Shown in pieces: positions 35,907-47,400 of a DNA stretch of 64,000 nt. How positions within the stretch are numbered: the first letter of the stretch is position 1; each line of letters begins with the position of its first letter. The translations under genes were made by a program, and so were the position numbers. The notes beneath the pieces were generated by a model. That model did not search any database. It was given only the letters and a program-made list of their open reading frames with translations, and was not told the DNA's origin. Source of the stretch: Owenia fusiformis (lineage: Eukaryota; Annelida; Polychaeta; Sabellida; Oweniidae); contig CAIIXF020000003.1 of the NCBI GenBank assembly GCA_903813345.2, forward strand, positions 21,776,931 through 21,840,930, read 5' to 3'.

Positions 35907-36679
35907 CTATAATGTTTCAATTTTAACGTGTGAGACACTGTAGTTTGACTTAGCACTCTTGGCAGTTACACTACTATCAGTGCGTTCCCTTACGTTAATA
36001 ATACTGCTTGGCGTATCCTCCTTTGCCTTTGGTTTGTCCGACGACACTCTGGGGCTAATCTCTGCATTGGGATCAGTTTTATCCTTTGTGAATGCATGAT
36101 TTATGGTGCCCTTTACACCATCACTGGGTTTATCAGATTCTTTGCCAAGCGCAAGCGCAGCAAGTTTGAGAGTTTCATCTGTGCTTGGAATGTCTTTTGA
36201 TTCATCACTATTTGTATTTTGGTTATTGTCTTTCTTTTGATCATTAGGCTTAGCCATGTTTAATCCCTTAAATACTCCTCCATTTTTTTGACTAGAGGTC
36301 TTTGACTTTCCGAAACCCATTTTAGATTTCTCTCTAAGCTTATTCGCCCATGCTCCCGCTATCTTCTTAGCCTCACGTTCCTTCTCTTCTTTTGATTTTT
36401 CAATCTCCAGTTTGAACGCTTCAGTTCCGAGTTGAGTGGCACGCATTGTTTTTCGAAGCATCTCTTTAGTGTGTTCACTCATGTCACTGACGTCGTCGCG
36501 GTTAGCCTCGCGCTTGGTGTGGCTAAACTCCACACATCTAGCCACACCAACTGCACACAGTGCAACGCTTGTAAGGAGGACTATAGAGATTACAGATGCC
36601 GGGACATAAAGACTCAAATTGAACGCCTCTGCCTCTGTTACTGTGTTAGCTGCAGTCGTTGTAGGGGACACAGTTGTAC
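35907..36679 (-). CDS. membrane protein exon 2 (TM helix and cytoplasmic tail)
   Basis: A long open exon after a clear acceptor. The first two bases complete the Gly codon split by the intron. The stop is at 35907-35909. Confidence 0.78.
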
Positions 36680-37296
36680 CTGAAATAACAACTTAGATCA
36701 TACAAATGTGCCCATTTATGATCATAGAAGTAATATCAAAAGAAATTATGGTCCTGGGAATAATGTTAATTGTTAATTGTTTGACGCGGACTGAAAGTTA
36801 AAATTGTAAGATGTAATAAGGTCGCTTAATGAATATCAGTGCAGATGGGGACAATTAGTATATGGCCACGACCAGCTTGCATAACATTGTTGATGGCACG
36901 AATAAAAAATATGAAACCTTATAATGTCTTTACATCATCCCTGCGTTTATGGTCTGAAATAGTGAACCGATCGAGAACCGAAAGTACATCTCGATGAAAC
37001 TTAAGGTGAGACAACTTCGGGACATGGCTGTACATGAAACCAGTATAAGGCTGCAGTGTGCAAGTTAAATGTTCTACCATGTCCACCTTGATATTATGGT
37101 GACGATGAATCATTCCAAAAGTTGTTTATCTATATGGGTCTAACTTCATGGTCATATTTTTGCTTACGATTGCCAAAGACTTACCATTTGTCGCCTGTCC
37201 ATAAACCAGCTCAAGACATGTTCCAAGGACTGCGGAATATATCATCCAATGTAATGATATACTTCCTTTTATAACGATCATATCCAAAGTCGCCAT
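35907..37296 (-). CDS. unrecognised single-pass membrane protein, two exons
   Basis: Exon 1 is 37296-37185 and exon 2 is 36679-35907; joined length 885 bases, 294 residues plus stop. The donor is CAAATG|GTAAGT, the acceptor TGTTATTTCAG|GT, and both are phase 1. The ATG at 37296 has A at -3 and G at +4. Residues ~10-33 are a signal-peptide-like hydrophobic stretch. A short Thr-rich ectodomain with an NLS glycosylation site follows, then one transmembrane helix at ~61-84 (LYVPASVISIVLLTSVALCA). The ~210-residue tail is charged: a Lys/Glu-rich, likely helical region at ~104-163 (LEIEKSKEEKEREAKK), then Ser/Lys-rich disordered sequence. It resembles a type I membrane adaptor, but I recognise no family. 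It lies about 1 kb beyond the channel gene's stop on the same strand. Confidence 0.75.
37185..37296 (-). CDS. membrane protein exon 1 (signal peptide)
   Basis: Encodes 37 residues plus one base: MATLDMIVIKGSISLHW, then a hydrophobic stretch ending VYGQATN. The consensus donor GTAAGT starts at 37184. Confidence 0.7.
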
Positions 37297-37786
37297 TGTT
37301 ATTTTGTATTTTGTCAATCCTTCAAGTATTTGCCCTAATGTTTCTCTATCTTTAAATCATATCTCTTTTTATTTCATCAAGGTATTTCTGACATTATTAC
37401 AGGTATTATTCATACCTTTTATCAAGGAATAACTCACATTTACCCAAGTTTAACTCATTTTGAATGTTCTAAATGTTATTCAGTGTCCGCCATATTTTGT
37501 AGCCAAATAAACTAATGTTTAATCTCTTTATACGGCATATACAAGGTCGTACCAAAGTTTCTAAAGAGCTCTTTGAGTATATTTCCTTAATCAAATAATT
37601 GCGATTAAACCTTCACAAAGCTTTGAGACTGTTCAAAGAATACTCGAGCCTAAGCTGCTTAAGTTCCCTAGCTACCTCCATCACAAGTCTAATTGTTCTC
37701 AATGCCTACGCATGTGCAATGCATTGTACGTATTACGTACATATGTAAATACTAAATGCACAACCGTCGATAAACAAGTAAAGAAT

Positions 37787-38000
37787 CAGGCCCGTAGGCA
37801 GGATTTGCAAAGGGGGGGGGGGACAGTTTTCAAAAATTTCCGGGGGGTTCACATTTGACAATTTTGGCCCAAATATGGCTAGACTCACTTGAGAAGTGCT
37901 CAAAATGGTGAAAAACTGCATGATTTTGAAAGAATTTTTGGCCCGGAGGGGGGGGGGGTCGCCCGAACCCTGCAACCCCCCACCCCTGGCTACGGGCCTG
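37787..38000. mobile_element. MITE, CGTAGCCAGGA-ended family, copy 2
   Basis: Perfect ends CAGGCCCGTAG and CTACGGGCCTG (37787-37797, 37990-38000). The interior matches copy 1 (8265-8416) with two long G-runs added (about 37808 and 37942). It lies between the membrane-protein gene and the channel stop codon. Confidence 0.85.
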
Positions 38001-38340
38001 AGAACAATACATTTCTCATTATGTTTAATGAGCTAATTGTAAAGTAATGTTAAAACACTGATACAACTCTAGCCTACTTTATAGTAATGGTAAATGTATT
38101 TCAAAAGTTTGTTCCAGTGTTTCATTTAAACCATTATGGACAGGGTGGTCTAGCTAACTATACATACTCGGTATGTTCTGGCACATTTTAATTAAAATAC
38201 AATTACAATTGAGCAACTCAGTTGGAAACGATACCATACAAAACGTCCATATATACATAAATGTTCTAATAAGTGCTTTTTAAATATTCTGTACAAAATT
38301 AACGAATGTCAGATTGTAATAGTAAATAGCGTTAGCGTCA

Positions 38341-38430
38341 TTATAGATGGGTGTGTTCTTCACGTTTTTCCATAGCAGGTGGCGACACAGGAGCGTTTTC
38401 TGCATCTGTATATTGAACGTACCCGTGGGG
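38341..38430 (-). CDS. channel exon 9 (C-terminus)
   Basis: Acceptor TTTACTTTCAG; encodes PHGYVQYTDAENAPVSPPAM then EKREEHTHL and TAA. Phase 0 joins exon 8 across a 5.9-kb intron that is mostly the giant foldback element. No homology anchors this tail, so it rests on splice sites, phase and composition. Confidence 0.68.
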   Translation of the reverse strand, partial: PHGYVQYTDAENAPVSPPAMEKREEHTHL

Positions 38431-41400
38431 CTGAAAGTAAATTGGATTGGGTTGTCATTCACAAAACAAAAATACAGCAAGAGTCCGTATGTATATCAAT
38501 GTGCCATCTATATTCTATATTCGAAAGTAATTTGTTTTAGGAACCTAGAGGTATAACCTCTACATCTTTGTTTATCTAAATGTTATTGAATTAGTTTTAC
38601 ACTCATATTTTCTTGATTTGGGAATCGAGGATTGGACGGAGGGGTCGATCTTTCAAGAAATTATTTCTTCCTAAATACTGTAAGTATGGGCTTTCGAGAG
38701 CTGCTGAAATACCACGGTGGTATTTAATTCGAGTAGTTAGTTTGCAGAATGGTCTTTTATCATTTTCCTAATTTTGATTTTCATAATGACAAGAAACTTC
38801 CCATTGGATAACATTATGATTATATTTCCGACATTTGATTTTTGCGAAATTGGCAGAAATTAGGCAATCTAGGCAAATTAAATGATTCAATTGAATTACC
38901 CCTAGGCCTTATACAGTATATACTGGCGTTTCAAATGACCAGCAGTCTTTAATAGGTATAACGATTGTGGATAACATTTTACTTATAGCGGGATCAGATG
39001 TCCAGATATAACCCCTTTTTTGTTCGGCTTTTTCAGGAAAGCAACAAACTTGGCACATTTGTAGAAACATTTGATTTGAGTGGAAAATGATTTCAGGGCA
39101 AGTGGTTGGGGGTGGTCTTCATGGATTTTTTACCTCTGACCCCCACCCCTATCAGGTGGGGAGGGGTAAATTATAGAAAATAAATAAAAATGGTTTTAAA
39201 GTATTTTTGTTTAAATGACTTCATTTGGTGATTGCTTTGAGCCTTGAAATGATGTAAAACTCATTTTAGAAGTGGTATTTAGTGAGGAAAATACATTTAA
39301 ACCCAATTATCCAGGAAAAAAATTCACAGTAATAGAAGTATAAGTGTTTATTGCAGATAGAAGATATTGCTTTGGTAGCTGATGTATTCTCAGAGAAAAA
39401 AAAATATCGAAATTTCAATTTTTGGTGCATTTGGCTCAGGGGTAACCTTATCTTACCTCAATAATTTTTAAGATAGTCAATGTATGCATCTCATATGAGC
39501 TAAGAATGGTGCTTCTAGTCTTGTTTTGTCATATTATTGCTAATTAGATGTACAAAAAAGATTGCAATCAAAAAAAAATTCAAATTTTCATTTTCGTTTC
39601 TGAATGGCCATATTGTACCTTAATAATTTTCAAAATACGAGGGTTGTCCCAGAAGTAATGCACTATATGCTCTAACTTTATCAATAATTTATATTTTTCC
39701 ATGAAATTTTCAGTAAATGTTCCTTAGAGACATTTTGATTATTCTACAAACTTTCATGTTGACTGATAAAACTATATTGATGTTATAATAAAATCAAGTT
39801 GGTGAGTTTGGGTAGGGCGGGGCCGGTTATACAGTCACGTCAAAAGAAATAAAAAATTGAAAATATGAAATAATCAATCAACAAATACAATTTGGTGTAG
39901 CTATAAGAAGTATGCTCAAAAATACATTTTAAGATACTAAATTACTATGAGCACATCCTAGATTTAATGGATGTATATTGCACAGTGTCCCATTTCACAT
40001 TTTCTCAAAATATTGCCCTTTGCATGTTATGTACTTTTGATGCCTGTCAGGTCAAACTCCCTCGGCAATTTCTTCCACTGTGACTTGTGGAGTTTTTGCC
40101 TCCCATGTTTGGAGTTGTCATACAGGGTCAAATCGTCTCTTTTATATCTCTTCTGCCACCCCATAATTGTAGTTCTATCTGGTATATACTCCTTATATAC
40201 TTTCTTCATGGTAGCATTGTTTTGCGTGGCTGTGAGTCCAAGTGAAGTATGGAATTAGGCCACCAAACGCAAGGCCTTCTGTTATCAGGTGAGAATTGCA
40301 GCCATTTTTGCAATTTCTTGACCGTGACTGTATTTGAATTCGTGACTATTGAAATGTGGTATTATGACATCACAGTGTTAAATGTCATTATTCGTACTTG
40401 GTTAACATCATGCTGAATAAATTTAACAATTTCCCAAACATTTTGACCATTTAGAGGAAAGAAATATTAATAAAATAACACTTAAGATCTTTTCATAATT
40501 AGAAAAATTGGTACCTGCCCCACCCACCCCTACCCCCATGTTGCTATAGCAACCATATAAAGACTTAATATTAATGTTGGATGCTGAAACTTCAGGATGT
40601 AATAGATAAAACTTAAGTTGTTATCTACACAAAATTTCAGCTGAATTGAAGAATATTAAAGAAAGTTAGAGCATATAGTGCATTACTTCTGGGACAACCC
40701 TCGTATGTAATATATCCATCTCAAATGAGCTCAAAATGGTGCATCTAGTCTTGTTTTGTCATAATATTGCTAATTAGAAGTAAAAAAAGATCGCTCCTGA
40801 AGGGCCAGGGGTAACCATATTGTACCTTAATAATTTTTAAAATATGTAATATATCCATCTCAAATGAGCTCAATATGGTGCATCTAGTCTTTTTTTAATC
40901 ATATTAACCCTAATAAGATGTAGAAAAATGATTGATAATTCTTAAAACTCTAAATTTTCATTTAAGCTTCAGATGGTCCAGGGGTAACCATATTTTAGCA
41001 TAATAATTTTCAAGATATGTAATATATGCATCTCAAATGAGCTCAAAATGGTGCATATAGTCTTGTTTTATCATATCCAAAATAAGATGTAGAAAAATTA
41101 TTGGACATTTCTTAAAAATCTGAATTTTCTATTTGACCATATTTTTAACATAATAATTACATATTATTACATATGCATCTAAAATGAGCTCAAAATGGTT
41201 CATATATCAGAAGTCTTGTTATCATATTTCCCCTAATAATATATAAAAACATACCCTTTGCATTCGTTTGACTTCACTTCTTAAAAGAGAGCTTCGTCTT
41301 CACTCACTCTTTCAAACTAAAAGAAACCTGTGAACTCACCGCGCCAATCAGTGTTCGTCGGCCAAATTTGACCGACGTTCTTTATATGGTCATTCCTTCT

Positions 41401-44400
41401 GACGTCATCGTTGAGCCCGGAATTGACCAATGACATGCGCATATTTAATTAGAATGCATTTGTCGTATGTTTCTTCAAGCTCGCTGATTGGTGGAAGGTC
41501 AGCGCGTAGGTGATTTACCCAAACTGTCACCGGTACCCGTCGTGGGGGCGGGGCTACTAAACTGTAATATGGTCTCTACTAGGCAGAGTGTAGTTTAACT
41601 AGACTCTGCACGCAGGGTAATAAAAACATAATTTGACATTTCTAAATATCTAATATCTAAAAATCTAAATTTTATATTTGAGCTTTTGACAGCCCAGGGG
41701 TAACCATACTTTAGATAATAATTTTCAATGTATGTTACATGTATGCATCTCAAATGAGCTTGAAATGGTGTATATAATCTTTTTTTGTCATATCAATATC
41801 ATGCACAGATAGTTATTGAATGGATTTTTTTTAACCAAATGCAATCCAAGATGTAGTGGGAACAAGAGGGAGCTGTCCTCCTTCCAGGCATCAACACTAA
41901 AACCCTCAAGAACATGGCAAGATGATAGTGACCAAGTAATGCAATGTCTTAGGCGCCATCAAGGATATTTCTCCATACGAGAGACTGCTTCAATCATTGC
42001 CTAACAATTGATTTTGATGTAGTAAAACTGAAAATGTCAATTTGGATTGCATATGGTAAGGGGAAATCCTTCCAATATCTACCTGCCCACAATATTACAA
42101 GACCAAAGTTTAGCCCTCCCAATTTTTCATGCAATCAATGGATTTGATATGTCACCTTTGCATTCTACTACTTCTCTAAATCATCTGATTTGAAGGAATG
42201 GAAGGTGTATACCCAGAGCTATTGCAGTTGTTTTTAAACTTTGAATCTTTTTTTAGAAACATTGCAGTTGTAGAGTCATTTGTTATTCTGATGCATTCTA
42301 ACCCACAGTTTCTATCACCACATGAATGTGGTTGGACTACTCCCACTGCTGATACTGAGGCCACAACATATGAAAATGTAGGTCCTATGAGGCGGATATC
42401 TGTATAATAACAAAAGATGTTGCATCCGAGGCATGCAAAAAACTTGTTTGATGTTTAAGGAGTGTTGAGGGAACATATGCAAATGTTTGAAATCATATCT
42501 CATTTGCTCTGGGCTATGTAGCCGTAGGGGAGACTGTCAGAATCTATAAATCCTGACCTGTTTGATTATGTTTTATGGATTTGGATTATATTTTCAAATG
42601 ATTATACATGGAATCTTAACAATGCTACTACTCAGTACAAACTGGACTGTCAAACATTTTCAAATCTTAGAAAAGTGCTCGATAAAACTAGAGTACAGTA
42701 TTGAGCTAGTGGTACTAAAAAGGAATAAATGGATGTTGTGATTCTTTATATAAATAAATAAATGGATGTTGAGATTTTTTATATATTTTTTATTAATTTT
42801 TTTAATAATTTTTTCTTATTTCAGAAGGAATAAATGGCAAAACTTGACTATAATCAACATTTTGAGCTCGTTTGAGTAACAAGTGTGATATATCTTTATT
42901 TAAATTATTACGGTAAAATGGCATCAAAAGCTAAGGCCGTAAGAATTAGATTCTTTGTTTTGCTTCCCCTTGCTTGCATGATTTTGACTAAATCAGAAAA
43001 AACAAACACATCCAAATAGCAACCACAAGGGTCTGAAAGTAACATCGCATTTCATTCAATCAGAATCAGACGAAATGGCGGATAAATTGATGTGCGTCAA
43101 AATTGACAGTGTTATTGATTACTTACTCATAGGCATACATTTTTTTTATTTTTACCCTTGAATAATACCTATATTTAAATATATTGTGTAAACGTATAGA
43201 TCTGTGTTTGTATCACTGCAAATTGGTATGTCATTCCTTTTAATGCCCATAAAATGTATACATTTCTCAGCAAACAAGTTTTTTTTGAGTTTGTGTTTGT
43301 TTCCTTGTACCCTTGCATGATTTGGATTTTGCCAGGACACAAACCAGAGAATCTAATTCTTATGGCCTAATATGAAAATATCATTTTTCAAGTTTCCAAA
43401 CATTTTTTACATTCCCTAGAAATAATATATGACAAAAGAAGATTAAAAAAACCTTTAAAGCTCATTTGAGATGCATATGTCTTGTACTTTGAAAATTATT
43501 AAGGTAAAATATGGCTACCCATAGGCCACAATAAGCTAAAATGAAAATTTAGATTTTTAAGAAATGTAAAATCATTTTTCTACATCTAATCAAGGGTAAT
43601 CTGATAAAACAAAGCTATATGCACCATTTTGAGCTAATTTGAGATGCATATATTACATATCTTGAAAATTATTAAGGTAAAATATGGTTACCTCTGGCCT
43701 TTTAGAAGCGAAATTGAAAATTTGGATTTTTGAAAAATTTCCAATAATTTTTTTACATCTTATTAGGAATAATATGACAAAACAATGCTCTATGCATCAT
43801 TTTGACCTCATATGAGATGCATACATTGCATATTTTAAACATTATTAAGGTAAAATAAGGTTACCCCTGAGCTGCATGCACTTAAAAATTGAAATTTCGA
43901 GAATTTTTTTTTCAAAAAATACATGAGCCATCCGTGATATATTTTCTATCTGAATTTTTTCAGGACTATCAGACATCACATTCTTGAAATACAGTACTGG
44001 ATGTTCCGTATTTGGCCCTTTAAACAACGAATTATTCTTAGATAATTGGGTTTAAAATGAGTTTTTCTTGCTACAGACAACTTCTTAATTGGGTTTTACA
44101 CAATTTCAAGGCTCAAAGCAATCACCAAATGAAGTCATTTCAAGAAAAATACTTTAAAACCATTTTTATTTAATTTTAATAATATACCCCTCCCAGTCTG
44201 GTAGGGGTGGGGGGTCAGAGGCTAAAAAATCCATGAAGACCACCCCAAATCACTTGCCCTGAAATCATTTTTTACTCATATCATATGATTCTACAACTGT
44301 GCCAAGTTTGTTGCTTTCCTGAAAAAGCCGAACAAAAAAAGGACATCTGACCCCGCTATTAAGATGTATGCTTACCTTTTGAGGTGCAGCACTTCTTTGC

Positions 44401-47400
44401 CTTCTCTTAAATGTCTGGAAAATAAATCTTAATTAATTCTTCAATCGACAATTCGTATTCTAATTTATTCTGTATGGTAATAACAGTATTTCTAGCTAAG
44501 ATGTTCGAAATTGTATCTGTTGAATATAGACGAACAACCATGGGTTGTTAGATTAAATTATACTATGATACAATATACCCTACTAAATATACATATTGTT
44601 ACACTCCCCTCCAAAAAAAGTTTGGAAACCGGCACTCCATCTTTGGGTCTTAATGCCGATTAATGTAATAAAATCATCAAAGTCACGAACTATTGTACTA
44701 TGAAAAGAACACCATTGAGATCCAATCGATCATTGCCATGCTTTAATAGGCTTTCAACTGAAAACTTGTTGAGGGGAGTGTATCATAGACTATGTTGCTG
44801 ATGATCGTTAACTTACCGCATAGATATATATTGCGAACGTAACATTAAATAGGACAAATATGGAAGCTAGTGTTATAAGTACGATCATGTCCATGAGAGC
44901 CACCTTTGGGTGCTCCAGAAAGAGAGTCACTAGAGCATGCCACACACAGATTAACGCTAATGTTGTGATTCCAAATAACACGTAACGATCCTGAAAAATA
45001 AACATGAGTACTGTTATTTGTTTTTGTTTGTAGTCTCTTAATTTGTTACTTTGCCAAATTATGTCTTCGATACACCCTAATCTATGACATCATCATTCCA
45101 GAAATCGGTAGCGTTCTAAAATAACTTACTAGGTACGTAAGGTATGGTATTTTGGGCAAGTTCTGGCTCACTGCAAACTTGTAGGCGACACACGTTAGGA
45201 GGAGGGTGAACGACAGCTGGAGACGATTTTGTACCAACTTTGGTATAACAGCAAACGTGGAGAACGACAGCGCAGTGATAACGAACTAGAAACATGAAAT
45301 AGATGTTGTCTCAGCCAACCACCTATAAGATCTTATTGATAATTTTAGTGATTGTTTGATTTTACTGTTTCGAAAATTTACTTTAGATTATCCAAACTTT
45401 AAGGGAAACGAAATTTGAGACTATGATTTCGTGAGTGGTTTTTCTCTTCCAATCAAGATTTCGCAAGGTCTGTTGAGACCGAAAACATTCATTTAAGAAC
45501 ATCCAGTGCAGGTTGTAAATTATCTACACGTTAAATGATATCAGAATGTTACTCTTTGTACTTAATCATGCTAAAATGGGAGAAAATGGCCATGGTTCAT
45601 ACCACTTACCGTCACAAAGAAATTATTCCATATGAAGTACTTTGGCCGTCTTGCAGCTTTCATTTTGACAACTAGGGCGGAACGTGTTCGGTGACCATAT
45701 GGGGCGATCGTCTCTTCCACGTCCACGTTACTGTAGAGGTACCACTCCTGGGCATCGGCGAAGTCCGACCTATAGACACTGGAGTACTCGTCCCTGTCTT
45801 GGATGATCTGGACTTCCTCTATACGGTCTGATACAACAGTAACGGCTAGATCCTGGATTGGAGATTTGAGGCATGTTCAAAAAAGGTTCACCATACACGT
45901 TTCAATGAACAATTTTTAAAAAAGATAGTGACGATGTGACATTGTTAAGAATTTAATTCGTGATATTACACTAGGTTTATGTGTCAATGTTGTAGAATTC
46001 ATGAAATTTCAGCGTTCACGGCCCGAGGTTATGCACGTTATAATACAATCAAAGTTTCAGTGCATTTTACGTGGGAAATTCGGCCAAATGGTTGGGGTGA
46101 GAGGAGACTAGGGTAAAAATGCTACCTGTATGTCAAATGGGAACTCCCTCAATTCTAGTGTTTCCATAAACATGCCTCTTGTGCGTCTCTCAAGACGCAT
46201 GTATGCCTCATGGTTTTTGTCTATGGTAAAAGTGTTAGTCTCTGCAACACTAGGTGTCCCTATTGTGTTTGCTATATACAGCTTTGGGTGCCAGTAGTTC
46301 CCCAAATCAACACCCTTGGCATCCTGCAAATGACAAAATACACGTTTGATTTTTTATTCCTCTCTATGAATTTGACGACTCATATTCCCCATGGAACTAC
46401 TGTAATTATATTGCATGGTATTGTATTGTATTGTATTGTATTTTATTGTTTTGTATTGTATTGTATTGTATTGTATTATATTGTATTGTATTGAATGGTA
46501 TTGTATTGTATTGTACTGTATTGTATTGTTTTTTATTATATTGTATTGTATTGAATGGTATTGTATTGCATTGTATTATATTGTATTGTATTGAATGGTA
46601 TTGTAAATGTATTGTATTGTATTGTTTTGTATTATATTGTATTGTATTGTATTGAAGTGTATTATATTGGATTGTTATAAAATGTATTGCATCATATTAC
46701 ATTTAGTATTGCTTCAAGACCCTGATATTGTATTTTGTTGTGTTACATTGTGAATTAATTGTTTTTCATTGTATTTTGTTACATTACAGTACGTGCATTT
46801 TATTTTTCCAGTCTAACTCTTTAGAAATCACAACTATTTCCTTACGAATGTGCAAGACATTCATTAAGGGAAAATATGGTTAGTAGGGGTTAGCTTTCAG
46901 ACGACTTATATCGCCCTTTCAAACCAGTGAACACATTCTACAATTTCACTGTTGACAAAGATGTCACGCTGGAGTGACATGCTTTTTCACAATAATTTGA
47001 TCAGACTCCTATGATTTGATTTGATGATTTGATAATATATTCCAATTTTGTCGTTAAGAATTACTCAATTTCAGCTGGATGATCTGTCAAAATATATATC
47101 GGAGAAAAATGAAGTTTCTCTCGATGCATAGCAAACCAGACATTGTATTCATTTTTAATTTAAGCTGGTATTTGCCAATCAAGAAAACTGCTTTCTGTCG
47201 GTTTCATTAAATTGACTTAACTTGTTAGTTGACTTATCAACACACTCCTTGATGGATTATCGTTTCAACTCGTGTGCAACCAAGAGGTATATATATATAT
47301 ACTAGATATAGTATAGGGGAATAAGAGTCAATAAAATTCGGAAATTATCTCGTGAAAGGCAGAAACAAATCTATAGGGAGTGACAAAATTGCAAGCAATA

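Larger units (their letters stand above)
38986..44358. mobile_element. 5.4-kb foldback element with TTA target duplication, host to three insertions
   Basis: Ends TAGCGGGATCAGATGTCC (38986) and GGACATCTGACCCCGCTA (to 44358), with TTA directly outside each (38983-38985, 44359-44361). The arms match for roughly 1 kb, including TTTGTTCGGCTTTTTCAGGA and a G/C-rich block with GGTAGGGGTGGGGGGTCA on one side and its partner on the other. The inner arms consist of tandem 140-170-bp units with CATCTCAAATGAGCTCAAAA and CCAGGGGTAACCATA. The 3-bp TTA site suggests PIF/Harbinger-type mobilisation. Three elements lie inside: 39638-40703, 41252-41619 and 42935-43367. No complete transposase was seen. The whole sits in the last intron of the channel gene. 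Confidence 0.85.

Noticed and set aside
41816-42407. Small frames in the centre of the giant foldback as a transposase
   Set aside because: No recognisable DDE or DNA-binding motif; composition resembles the surrounding repeat.
46210-46655. Cys/Ile/Val/Leu/Tyr-rich plus-strand frames
   Set aside because: Translation of the ATTGT microsatellite and antisense of channel exon 4.
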